The translations under genes were made by a program, and so were the position numbers. 64,000 nt of DNA from Chitinophaga pinensis (GTDB lineage: Bacteria > Bacteroidota > Bacteroidia > UKL13-3), in the NCBI GenBank assembly GCA_945870425.1, contig CAMBSD010000010.1, positions 1 through 64,000 of the forward strand. Direction: 5' to 3'. Positions 52,101-60,037 of this stretch are shown here, piece after piece; the stretch's first letter is position 1; each line of letters starts with the position of its first letter. Below the pieces are notes generated by a model, which searched no databases, was not told the DNA's origin, and saw only the letters and a list, made by a program, of their open reading frames with translations.

Positions 52101-53349
52101 AATCGCCACCACGATTGGTGAACCACCCTGATGAATTTGCATATAACTCACCATTGTCTTGTGTGCCAATGCTAAACATATCTCTTCTAGTTGGACTGCA
52201 ACTACCATGGTATATCTCATATCCCGCTATGCCATCACTTTTGGGAGTCCAATTATTTCCCCCATCAACACTTAAAAAAATACCTCCATCATTAACATTG
52301 TATAGGTTTGCATTATTATAGGGTGAAGTAATAATTTGGTGCATATCAGTATGACATTTTTGCCACCAGTTCGTAAGTTGTGTCCATGTTACTCCGCCAT
52401 CCGTTGATTTCCAATTATTGTGGGCCACTAGGTATAAAATATTTGCATTGGTTCTATCTACTCCAATACCAAAATTATAATCTCCTTGACCAGATGAGGT
52501 TGGTGAATTATCATAATAGGTAAGGTATGGTGATGCTGTGTTTTTTACTGCCGAGAATGAAAGTCCTCCATTAATAGACTTGTAAACTGTGCCGCTATTT
52601 GCCACCATAGCGAGGTAAACCACATTGGTATCAGCGGGGGTTACTGCAATTCTACATCCATTTCCGTTGGTAATTCCTGAGGGTAAAACGATACCTGATG
52701 TAATTTGTGTCCAAGTATCGCCAAAGTCTAACGAGCGGAAAAATGCCGAATCTCTGGTAGCTGCATACAATGTTCTTGAAGTAGGTGTTTTTTGCTTTAA
52801 ATCACCAAAACCCCTTGACGCTGTTTTTAGTGTCCATGTTGAACCTGCATCATTGGTTTTATAAATACCTGTATTGGTAATGGCTACTATGCTGTTGTTA
52901 TTGTTAGGGTCCATTACCATATCAATTACTAATTTACCTGTTAGGGAAGTTTGGGTAAATGTTTGACCACCATTGGTAGATTTCATTACCCCATTTCCGG
53001 AATAATAATAATTACGATCACCTGTTCCCAAGTATATAATTTGGTCATTTGTATAATCAATACAAACTGATGCTAATCTAGCACTTGCCATAAAATCAGT
53101 ACCAGGCGCAACTACCCAATTAGCACCAGCGTCAGTGGTAATAAATAAGCCGCCCCGAGCACTTACTGCATACATTTTATTGGCATTACTTGCGTGAAAT
53201 TTTAGTTGACTTACGCGACTAATGCCATTTATTTGACCGCTTGCATTGGTAGGAAATTTGGTTGGTAATACAGCAGACCAATTGGCTGATTGAGAATAGC
53301 CAATGAATGTGCAAATAAGAGATAGTAATAGAAGTAGATATTTTTTCAT
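49180..53349 (-). CDS. Large secreted multidomain protein: BNR/sortilin propeller, PKD, MAM-like, FN3, dockerin-like repeats
   Basis: A 1389-residue protein with signal peptide MKKYLLLLLSLICTFIGYSQ. Residues about 20-660 hold many SxDxGxTW repeats (STNGGQTF, TDAGANW, SVDGGNNWTP), giving one or two seven-bladed BNR/sortilin-type propellers. A PKD domain follows (FSDLSTGNVASRNWTF), then a MAM-like jelly roll (SEGFEGTTDPPIGW), a second PKD-like part and two similar FN3 domains ending in TVYYCRVKS and TKYYYRLKS. The C-terminus carries two EF-hand-like loops (DINQDGSIDFND, DLNGDASTDFND) resembling dockerin. It is probably exported and surface-bound. Confidence 0.82.
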   Translation of the reverse strand: MKKYLLLLLSLICTFIGYSQSANWSAVLPTKFPTNASGQINGISRVSQLKFHASNANKMYAVSARGGLFITTDAGANWVVAPGTDFMASARLASVCIDYTNDQIIYLGTGDRNYYYSGNGVMKSTNGGQTFTQTSLTGKLVIDMVMDPNNNNSIVAITNTGIYKTNDAGSTWTLKTASRGFGDLKQKTPTSRTLYAATRDSAFFRSLDFGDTWTQITSGIVLPSGITNGNGCRIAVTPADTNVVYLAMVANSGTVYKSINGGLSFSAVKNTASPYLTYYDNSPTSSGQGDYNFGIGVDRTNANILYLVAHNNWKSTDGGVTWTQLTNWWQKCHTDMHQIITSPYNNANLYNVNDGGIFLSVDGGNNWTPKSDGIAGYEIYHGSCSPTRRDMFSIGTQDNGELYANSSGWFTNRGGDWQSHCVFDYRPNSSMAYYYNPDWGARNLPKRRLVNGSEATYGLPSTVEDITDITFHRSNPNLAFASDTIIYRTTNLTAGAPSWSQIANFGKKIMAMHCHFADANRLYVITSDGLIYVSTNALAATPSFTSYTLPNTSNNEANITTIKSNINTIYITINTKVYRSTNNGATWTNITFNLPSVNHDKIIADEYYSSNELVFIASNNTVYYKIATANTWTIFNTNLPSRTDAIDISIFNDSTSNTLLRYTSYGRGMWETPINNLRALTCNFIADNTNPCPGATVTFSDLSTGNVASRNWTFTGGTPSSSTLSNPTVTFPSGVYNVSLTVSDGTNNSTANKSNYINTSGGNLPISEGFEGTTDPPIGWKNIDNGTVGNAWVKASTAGGFATSTNSMMFDNYSWNIVGQKDEIQTSRFDLSNYNSARVTFDVAYQVYSGYSDTLAVLLSTDCGATFTRIYAKGGTTLSTAGSASVSFIPNAAQWRKDSINLTPYIGQSSVIIAFQNINGYGNKLYLDNINVTATVAANAGIDKSICTGASTSIGSASVNGLSYTWSPITGLSASNISNPSATPGSSTTYFVTATHNLSGIQNRDTVLVTVNPILNAPTNLTSASANVNSFTSNWSSVVGATSYTIDVSIDSNFGSFVSGYNALSVATNSKVITGLAAGTVYYCRVKSIGNCSSGNSTKSSITTISNPPTALFANTISTNSFKANWTPALGAASYTIDVSSNRSFTSFITGYNALSVIGNNSMVSGLNPNTKYYYRLKSINTSGASVNSTIDSVITSNVVNLNITAFIQGLYTGNNQMTSAPRNADATSSLSIADTVTIELHSSTAPFSTQYSQKSTLDINGLSNIILPGASIGNSYYISVLHRNAIETWSANPVFISAITNYNFSSGIGQAYSSNLVDMGNGIYAIFSGDINQDGSIDFNDYPTLDISSSNGDLGYVATDLNGDASTDFNDYPLIDINSSLGIIKSTP

Positions 53350-53365
53350 GTAAAGTTTACCTTTC

Positions 53366-53824
53366 TTATTTGTAAGATTTATTAAGTTTTTTCATTTCCT
53401 CTTGCTGTCTATTCCAAATTTCAAGCTTTTGATCATAGCTTAAAAGATGACCATCTTCCTGAACAAATTTCTTCACTTCGCGTTTCCAATTATCAAATCT
53501 TTTGCATTCGTATTTCATTCTATCAAACACAGTTCTTTCAGCAGGGGTCATCTTGGCTAGTTTTTTCTCAAATTTTTCACGCTTTCTTTCTTCTTTTCTT
53601 GAGCCATGCTCATTAATTGCATCCTCTTCTTCCTGAGGTCTAAGGCGGTTTTGCCAATATTGTTCATACGCTTTCAAAGCCTCATAATAATTCACATTGC
53701 TATCGTCCATCATTTCAATCCACATAGGTTTGATGCTGTATTCTTTGGGGTTGTATTGAGTATCTTGGGCCCATACAGCATTGAGGCTTAAAAATAATAC
53801 AAGGCAGAAAAATAGTTTTTGCAT
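53366..53824 (-). CDS. Small secreted charged protein of unknown function
   Basis: A 152-residue protein with a signal peptide (MQKLFFCLVLFLSLNAVWAQ), then a mature part very rich in Lys, Glu and Arg (EERKREKFEKKLAKMTPAER, KFVQEDGHLLSYDQKLEIW). It is mainly helical, with no cysteine pair and no known domain. The frame extends 25 codons upstream, but the signal peptide fixes this start. It lies upstream of the large multidomain protein with a 16-base gap, so the two are likely one transcript. Confidence 0.65.
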   Translation of the reverse strand: MQKLFFCLVLFLSLNAVWAQDTQYNPKEYSIKPMWIEMMDDSNVNYYEALKAYEQYWQNRLRPQEEEDAINEHGSRKEERKREKFEKKLAKMTPAERTVFDRMKYECKRFDNWKREVKKFVQEDGHLLSYDQKLEIWNRQQEEMKKLNKSYK

Positions 53825-54052
53825 GTGCTTTTTTTTGAATAAGATATTCAAACATATTAAATTATTTTCAATAATTGTTGATGCTACATGTAAAATCAAA
53901 TAGTTGTCTTAGAAAATATTAAACAAATTAACCTAAACCTTTGCCCTTGATTAGTCAGCAATTGATTGGGTATATTTTATGGCTATCAATTAACATGTTA
54001 GCTTTCGTTAATTTTTGTTTACTTTACATCTTTATCTGCAAACTAAAATCCT

Positions 54053-54400
54053 ATGTCAGAATTACCTGAATGCCCAAAATGTAAATCACCCTACACCTAC
54101 GAAATGGATAACTTATTGGTATGTCCTGAATGTGCACACGAGTGGAGTGTAGAATCTGTTTCTGATGCAGTTGCTGCGGGTGATACATTGGTGGTGAAAG
54201 ATTGCAATGGCAATATTTTGCAAAACGGAGATTCAGTAATTATTGTTAAAGATTTGCCTGTAAAAGGTTTTTCGAAAAATATTAAAACGGGTACCAAAGT
54301 AAAAAACATTCGCTTGGTGGATGGAGACCACAACATCGACTGCAAAGTAGGGGAATTTGGGGCTATGGCTTTGAAATCTATTTTTGTGAAAAAAGCTTAG
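54053..54400 (+). CDS. PhnA/YjdM-family zinc ribbon protein
   Basis: A 115-residue protein with an N-terminal zinc ribbon, [25 protein letters not shown] (C8, C11, C27, C30), and a C-terminal beta domain with [23 protein letters not shown] and [11 protein letters not shown]. This is the PhnA/YjdM family; despite the name, a role in phosphonate use is not established. Monocistronic; a palindrome module follows the stop. Confidence 0.93.
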   Translation: MSELPECPKCKSPYTYEMDNLLVCPECAHEWSVESVSDAVAAGDTLVVKDCNGNILQNGDSVIIVKDLPVKGFSKNIKTGTKVKNIRLVDGDHNIDCKVGEFGAMALKSIFVKKA

Positions 54401-54410
54401 TGAGTGTGCT

Positions 54411-54498
54411 TTGTCCTTGGTTTGTGTCCCCACAAACCAAATCTATTTTATAATCTATTTTATACAGAAGGATTGGTGAGGACACCAACCTTGGACAA
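54411..54498. repeat. Composite inverted-repeat module
   Basis: Outer arms TTGTCC (54411) and GGACAA (54493) enclose hairpin TTGGTTTGTG-TCCC-CACAAACCAA (54417-54440), a perfect 12-bp tandem ATCTATTTTATA x2 (54441-54464), and hairpin AAGG-A-TTGGTG-AGGA-CACCAA-CCTT (54468-54492). The second hairpin resembles the first read on the other strand. It looks like a BIME- or MITE-type mobile repeat; it also follows the PhnA stop and could act as a terminator-like structure. Confidence 0.6.
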
Positions 54499-54502
54499 AA
54501 AA

Positions 54503-54724
54503 TTAAACAAGTACAACATCCAACAAACCTTTACCATCTGCATAATCAATAGCTGAACTAAATTTATAATGCTCAGGATAATTTACAAACTCAGCTTTAA
54601 CAGGAGAATCACCTTCAGCAAAATAAATGTCAGGTGGAAACACCTGACAATGTAATCCCGAATGGCATCTTCCCGAATGGCACTCCTCAAAAAGCCAGCC
54701 AACCCCTATATAAACCCATTCCAT
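54503..54724 (-). CDS. Possible small protein overlapping the vWA gene end
   Basis: A 73-codon frame from an ATG inside the 3' end of the vWA gene (19-base overlap). It reads MEWVYIGVGWLFEECHSGR and then CHSGLHCQVFPPDIYFAE with a tail GKGLLDVVLV. It contains a short ECHSG-RCHSG repeat (from GAATGGCA direct repeats) and looks protein-like in composition. I do not recognise it. It would be translationally coupled to the vWA gene. Chance cannot be excluded. Confidence 0.4.
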   Translation of the reverse strand: MEWVYIGVGWLFEECHSGRCHSGLHCQVFPPDIYFAEGDSPVKAEFVNYPEHYKFSSAIDYADGKGLLDVVLV

Positions 54725-56793
54725 TTTCTTATGAACCACTCTAGGCTCAGTAAACCTAGTATTACAAAGAAAATCCATTTCAAGTTTAACAACTCTTTTA
54801 CTTCGTTTTGTTTGTATATAACGGGTTTAATGTTTTCGTTTTGTTCAATGGCTTTTTCCAATGCATCCAATTGGTTTTTATAAAATAATTGTCCACCACT
54901 TTGCAAAGCTATGTTATTTAAAAGTTGGTGGTTGGCTTTGGTTTCAATTAATTCAGCTTGTAAGGCAGCCACAATAAATTGCCCATTTTTATAATACGTT
55001 TTATTGCCGCTTGTTACCTTGGCATTATAGGTATAAGTGCCCACAGGCATATTGCCCAACTTGGCATGATAGCTTTTTTCGGTTTTGCTAAAGGTATATT
55101 GAAAGAGTTTGCCTTTGCTATCTTTCACTTCCAAACTAACATCAGGTTGGTTTATCAATTCATAGCTTTCATTGTATAGCTCTGCATCCAATTCGATTTT
55201 TTCGTTTTCAAAAAACTTCTTTTTAATGCTGCTAACCCTGAATAAACTGTTGTCGTTTTTACTTGCCAACAACTGCACTATTTTGCTCATGAGCTCATTG
55301 GTAATATCATGGTTTTGTTGGAGCAAATAGTTTTGCAAACGCCATTTCCAAAAGCCCTCGCCACAGAAATAGCCTGTTTGCTGTCTATTGCTTTTTATAA
55401 AAAAAACCAAAGGCACTTGGGTTTTTACATATCCTATTTGCTGATAAAACAGCACTTGTGCATCTAATGGAACTTTATAGTTGCCATATGGTGCAGATAG
55501 AGGTGGAAATTTTTGTATGATATTGGCATTGCTTTCATCCAAACCAAATAGCGCAAATTGCTTGTTAAATATAGCACTTACATCATTGCTATTGGTTCTG
55601 TTGCCAGTAATAATCAGTTCGCCACTTTCATTGCTAATTTGGTTTACACCCGTGGCATTGCCCAATACAAAAAGAAGCGGAATTTGTTTCTCGCGAAGTG
55701 ATTTTATCAAGCGCAATCCCTCGTTTCGTGAGCCTGGTAATTGATGGAGGATAACCAAATCGTACCTTGATTTTTCATCATAGTTGAAGTTTTCGAGTAG
55801 GCTATAGCTCACCTCATAATTAAGATTGCTTTCAATGCTTTGTTTCATGGCAGACACATCTGGGTGAGGTGCTTGTGCCAGTATCAATACCTTTTGCTTC
55901 GATTTGATCACATTGATAAAAACATCATACACATTGTTGGCATAAGAAATTTCATTACTTAGAGGTAAAATTTGAATACTGTAATGTTCCGTACCTTCTT
56001 CGTTTGCTTCTAGTTTTACAGGTATGTTATTGAAGTATGATTGGCTATTGATTTGAAGGTTTTGTTCAAAAATCGTTTTACCATTGCGGTTAATTTTAAG
56101 CTTACTGTTTTGGTTAAGGCAATTGAAAGTTTTGCATTCTATTTGCATTTCAAAATTATTGCCTGCAAATACCAATTGGTTGTGTCGCACATTACTAATC
56201 AAGGCATCTTTTTGTTGATTGGTATCTCCTAAGGCAATCGTAAATACAGGTGCTTTAGTATTTTTAGATGTATAGATTGGATTTTCACCTTCATTGTAGA
56301 TTCCATCACTTGCTAAAATGATGGCACCCAAATTTAGGTTGCTGAATTTGTTTTCAGCTTCACTAAACACTTTTGATAAGTCGCTTTGCTTTTGGCTGAA
56401 ATCAATCTTGGTATCTTCGTTTACATCTTTGCCAAGGGTATAGAATTTTACTTCGTACTTATTGGATAGTTTGTCTTTAAATTCAAGTATTTGCTTGGCA
56501 AAATCATTTCTGTAAAAAGCGGAATCTTTGTTACTCACAATTGACTGACTGTTATCAACTGCTAACATGATAATGGGTTTCTCAACTTTTCGATTTACTA
56601 GGTTCAATAAGGGTCCTAAAAGCAAAAAGCAAAGAATGAAAATGCTTGCAAAACGCAGGACATGAATTAGCCAAAGTATGTATTTATTGCTGATATCTAA
56701 AGGGTTTTTGCGATACAAAAACCAAGCAGAGCTTGCAGCTAATAGGCAACATATAAATAGGTATAAGTAAGGATAAGAAACTTGAAAACTCAT
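54706..56793 (-). CDS. Membrane protein with von Willebrand factor A domain
   Basis: A 695-residue protein: two N-terminal transmembrane helices (about 6-25, 42-68), a vWA domain with MIDAS motif DNSQS (about 81-85; metal ion dependent adhesion), then beta-sandwich regions and a glutamine amidotransferase-like stretch (VLILAQAPHPDVSAM, YDLVILHQLPGS, PLLFVLGNATG). A C-terminal helix (WIFFVILGLLSLEWFIRKW) anchors the end. This is the BatA/BatB-like vWA architecture often found in Bacteroidota, without the MoxR ATPase nearby. Function unknown. Confidence 0.85.
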   Translation of the reverse strand: MSFQVSYPYLYLFICCLLAASSAWFLYRKNPLDISNKYILWLIHVLRFASIFILCFLLLGPLLNLVNRKVEKPIIMLAVDNSQSIVSNKDSAFYRNDFAKQILEFKDKLSNKYEVKFYTLGKDVNEDTKIDFSQKQSDLSKVFSEAENKFSNLNLGAIILASDGIYNEGENPIYTSKNTKAPVFTIALGDTNQQKDALISNVRHNQLVFAGNNFEMQIECKTFNCLNQNSKLKINRNGKTIFEQNLQINSQSYFNNIPVKLEANEEGTEHYSIQILPLSNEISYANNVYDVFINVIKSKQKVLILAQAPHPDVSAMKQSIESNLNYEVSYSLLENFNYDEKSRYDLVILHQLPGSRNEGLRLIKSLREKQIPLLFVLGNATGVNQISNESGELIITGNRTNSNDVSAIFNKQFALFGLDESNANIIQKFPPLSAPYGNYKVPLDAQVLFYQQIGYVKTQVPLVFFIKSNRQQTGYFCGEGFWKWRLQNYLLQQNHDITNELMSKIVQLLASKNDNSLFRVSSIKKKFFENEKIELDAELYNESYELINQPDVSLEVKDSKGKLFQYTFSKTEKSYHAKLGNMPVGTYTYNAKVTSGNKTYYKNGQFIVAALQAELIETKANHQLLNNIALQSGGQLFYKNQLDALEKAIEQNENIKPVIYKQNEVKELLNLKWIFFVILGLLSLEWFIRKWNGFI

Positions 56794-56893
56794 AGTAAAT
56801 TCAGATAACGAATTAAGGTAAAAATCTGCGGAAAACGAATCATTTTAAAATTACCTTGATTATCACGAATTTATTGATGTATTTTGTAATCGT

Positions 56894-57289
56894 TTGAAGA
56901 AAATTTGTACCATATTATTGCTTTGCATTTATACGATTGCCAATGTGGGTGTGTATGCCAATACGCACTACTGTGGCGGGGTTATCACACATTTGGGTTT
57001 GTTTGAAAATGCTGATGAGCAGGACCAATGTGAATGTGCAGCCATGAAAAAAACGGATTGCTGCGATGATGTGCAAGTAAAAGCCAATGTTAAATCTGAA
57101 AGTGTTATCTCACCTGTTTTGCAAAGTAATTTAGTCTTTAAAATTATAAAAGTTCTTTATTCTAATCATTCAGCCTTTACTCAAAATTTAGGAACAAAAT
57201 CTATTCAAAAAATATTTATCCATAAATGGCGGTGCGCCTTGCCTAATTTTTCTCTGCTGGGCACCACCACAACAATTCTCAGGTTTTAG
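56894..57289 (+). CDS. HYC_CC_PP-type small envelope protein
   Basis: A 131-residue protein, TTG start, signal peptide (ICTILLLCIYTIANVGVYA), then HYCGG (H25-C27) and DCCDD (C56, C57). These two motifs define the HYC_CC family of Bacteroidota, found next to heavy-metal resistance genes. The C-terminal Pro-Pro of the family is not in this frame; a neighbouring frame gives WAPPQQFSGF at the end, so a frame disturbance near 57250 is possible. It precedes the HMA-domain and TonB-receptor genes. Confidence 0.75.
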   Translation: MKKICTILLLCIYTIANVGVYANTHYCGGVITHLGLFENADEQDQCECAAMKKTDCCDDVQVKANVKSESVISPVLQSNLVFKIIKVLYSNHSAFTQNLGTKSIQKIFIHKWRCALPNFSLLGTTTTILRF

Positions 57290-57400
57290 GATTTTCGCTC
57301 GAATTAGCGTGCGATGAAATTCGCTTGTTGTGCATCGTTAGATGCCAATTCTAGCTGCATTTAATGTGGCTTTTCTTCACAATACAAATTCTTAAATAAA

Positions 57401-57748
57401 ATGAAAAACATACTATTCATATTAGCTGTCATTGCTATTTCGTTTTCAGTGACTGCTCAAAACAAAACTATAAAAACAAGTTTCAAAGTGTATGGCAATT
57501 GTACCCAATGCAAAGAGCGTATAGAGTCGGCCTTGGACATTAAAGGAATCAAAATAGCAGAGTGGAATATCGATACCAAAGTTTTGCAATTGGTATATGA
57601 TTCATCAAAAATTTCTGAAAGTCAAATTAGACAAAAGGTTGCAGCAGTAGGACACGATACCGAAAAAGATAAAGCACCAGATAATGTCTATTTGCGACTA
57701 CCTGATTGTTGTTTATTTAGGGAAAACAACAATACCCATCATGATTAG
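57401..57748 (+). CDS. Periplasmic heavy-metal-associated (HMA) domain protein
   Basis: A 115-residue protein with a signal peptide (MKNILFILAVIAISFSVTAQ) and an HMA fold: the metal-binding CTQC at C34-C37 (NCTQCKERIE), and the ferredoxin-like betas WNIDTKVLQLVYDSSKISESQIRQKVAAVGHDT. The extra LPDCC near the C-terminus adds a second cysteine pair. It probably carries Cu(I) or Hg(II) in the periplasm. It is 111 bases after the HYC gene and 23 before the receptor gene. Confidence 0.9.
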   Translation: MKNILFILAVIAISFSVTAQNKTIKTSFKVYGNCTQCKERIESALDIKGIKIAEWNIDTKVLQLVYDSSKISESQIRQKVAAVGHDTEKDKAPDNVYLRLPDCCLFRENNNTHHD

Positions 57749-57771
57749 TTATAATTTAATCGATTAAAATT

Positions 57772-60021
57772 ATGAAACGATTTGTATTTTTTGTATGGTG
57801 TTGTCTAACACTATACCAAACTGCTGTGTCACAAAACCAAAGTTTAAAAGGCATCGTTTTAGAAACCGACCCTAAAGGAAATATTACTGCTTTAAAAGGA
57901 GCGCTTGTTTCATGGTTACACACAGCTATTGGCACATCAACAGATAGTTTGGGTGTCTTTATACTTCCTGCTTCTGAGAAAAGTAATCGCATCGTAGTGA
58001 ATGCTACAGGTTATGTGAGTGATACCATTTTGATTACTAAAAGCCATTTTGTGAAAGTAATCATGATAAGTAAAAGTAAACTAGGAGAGCTTACCATTTC
58101 ATACGAAAGACAGAGCACTGCAATTAGTTTTATTGATCCTTGGAAAACAAGCATCATGAATGAAAGAGAATTATTCAAGTCAGCTTGCTGCAATTTAAGT
58201 GAGAGTTTTGAAACCAATCCTTCTGTGGATGTAAGCTACAGCGATGCCTTAACAGGAACAAAACAAATTCAAATGCTTGGTTTGGCAAGTCAACACGCAC
58301 AACTAACCCAAGAGGCGATGCCTTCTACACGAGGATTGGCAAGTAATTTCGGGTTTTCATATACCCCAGGTACCTGGATAAATAGTATTCAATTGAGCAA
58401 AGGTGTGGGTAGTGTGGTAAATGGATATGAAAGTATAGCAGGTGGTATCAATGTTGAACTTCATAAACCCGATGTGAAAGAGAAATTATATTTTAATGCA
58501 TATGGTAGCGAGGGTGGGAGATATGAAACCAATCTTATTCTTGCTAACAAAATCAATCCAAAGTATAGTCATTCGGTGTTTTTACACGCAAGTACCTTAA
58601 ACCAAAGGATGGATAGAAATAATGATGGATATCTTGATAATCCATTGGGTTATCAATTGAATGCTATGTATCGTTTTAAATTCGAAAACCATAAGGGTTT
58701 CATGGTGCAGGGTGCTATAAGGGCTTTGCAAGATAAAAAAACAGGAGGGGCATTGGACATTAGTGATGATATGCAATACAATGTCAATCCGAAGGTATAT
58801 GGCACACAAGTGAAAGGGGAGAGATATGAAGCCTTTTTGAAAGTGGGATATGTGTTTGAGAAAAAGCGCTACAAGAGCATCGGTCTGCAAATAAATGCTT
58901 CAGATCAAAACTATGATAATTTCTTTGGTGTAAATAAATATAATGGAACAGAGAAAAGTGTTTATTCTAACCTCATTTACCAGAGCATTATTAGCAATAC
59001 CAATCATAAATTTAGAACAGGTATTAGCTATATGTTGGATGAATATGATGAGAAGCTATACAACCTTCAAGAATATACTTTCAAACGAAACGAAAATGTA
59101 AGTGGTGCCTTCTTTGAATACACCTATTCTTACTTGGCTAAGTTTACTTTGGTGGCTGGCAACAGAATGGATTATCACAATTTATTTGGATGGTATTGGG
59201 TGCCAAGACTGCATGCACGTTATGCATTTAATGAGAATACTGTGTTAAGAGCCTCAGCTGGTAAAGGTTGGAGAACACCCAATTTGATAGCAGAAAATAG
59301 TGGCATGCTGGCAAGTTCAAGACGGTGGAATTTTCTATCTAAGGATAATCAGAATGCCTTTGGATTTGAACCAGAAGTGGCTTGGAATTATGGTATCAAC
59401 TTAACCCATGATTTTAAATTGAATTACAGAAAAGGAACCTTTAGTGTTGATTATTATTATTCAGATTTTACAAAGCAAGTGGTTGTGGACAGAGATGCTT
59501 ATGCCCAGCAAGTTTTGTTTTATCAATTAAATGGTGCATCTTTCTCACACAGCTTACAAGTGCAGTTGGATTATCAGCCTTTAAAGAGATTTGATGTCCG
59601 ATTGGCTTATAGGTGGTATGATGTGAAAACCCAATACCAGCAAGGTTTATTTGAAGTGCCAATGATAGCTGCTCATCGAGCCTTTGTGAATTTGGCTTAT
59701 CAAACCAAAAATAAATGGACATTTGATTTAACGGCACAATGGTTTGGGCAAAAAAGATTACCTAATACACAAAGCAATCCCGATGGTTTGAGGTTGGCTA
59801 ATTATTCAGACGCTTATTTTATATTCAATTCTCAACTCAGCAAATCATTGTTTCAAAAGAAACTTGATTTGTATGTGGGGCTTGAAAATATTTTTGACTT
59901 TAAACAAAATAATCCGATTATTGACGGTTCAAATCCGTTCAGTTCATACTTTGATTCAAGCATGGTGTGGGCACCAGTTTTTGGTAGAATGATATATGCT
60001 GGATTAAGATTTAAAATTTAA
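57772..60021 (+). CDS. TonB-dependent receptor, probably for copper or another metal complex
   Basis: A 749-residue receptor. Signal peptide VVFFVWCCLTLYQTAVSQ-like, carboxypeptidase regulatory-type domain (LKGIVLETDPKGN, about 20-105), plug with ACCNLSESFETNPSVDVSYSD (CC near 139-140) and barrel ending GLRFKI. The CC pair before the plug's NLSESFETNP block is a repeated feature of receptors near copper genes in Bacteroidota. Together with the HMA and HYC neighbours this suggests handling of a heavy metal, but the substrate is inferred. Confidence 0.88.
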   Translation: MKRFVFFVWCCLTLYQTAVSQNQSLKGIVLETDPKGNITALKGALVSWLHTAIGTSTDSLGVFILPASEKSNRIVVNATGYVSDTILITKSHFVKVIMISKSKLGELTISYERQSTAISFIDPWKTSIMNERELFKSACCNLSESFETNPSVDVSYSDALTGTKQIQMLGLASQHAQLTQEAMPSTRGLASNFGFSYTPGTWINSIQLSKGVGSVVNGYESIAGGINVELHKPDVKEKLYFNAYGSEGGRYETNLILANKINPKYSHSVFLHASTLNQRMDRNNDGYLDNPLGYQLNAMYRFKFENHKGFMVQGAIRALQDKKTGGALDISDDMQYNVNPKVYGTQVKGERYEAFLKVGYVFEKKRYKSIGLQINASDQNYDNFFGVNKYNGTEKSVYSNLIYQSIISNTNHKFRTGISYMLDEYDEKLYNLQEYTFKRNENVSGAFFEYTYSYLAKFTLVAGNRMDYHNLFGWYWVPRLHARYAFNENTVLRASAGKGWRTPNLIAENSGMLASSRRWNFLSKDNQNAFGFEPEVAWNYGINLTHDFKLNYRKGTFSVDYYYSDFTKQVVVDRDAYAQQVLFYQLNGASFSHSLQVQLDYQPLKRFDVRLAYRWYDVKTQYQQGLFEVPMIAAHRAFVNLAYQTKNKWTFDLTAQWFGQKRLPNTQSNPDGLRLANYSDAYFIFNSQLSKSLFQKKLDLYVGLENIFDFKQNNPIIDGSNPFSSYFDSSMVWAPVFGRMIYAGLRFKI

Positions 60022-60037
60022 AACATTCAACTACAAA

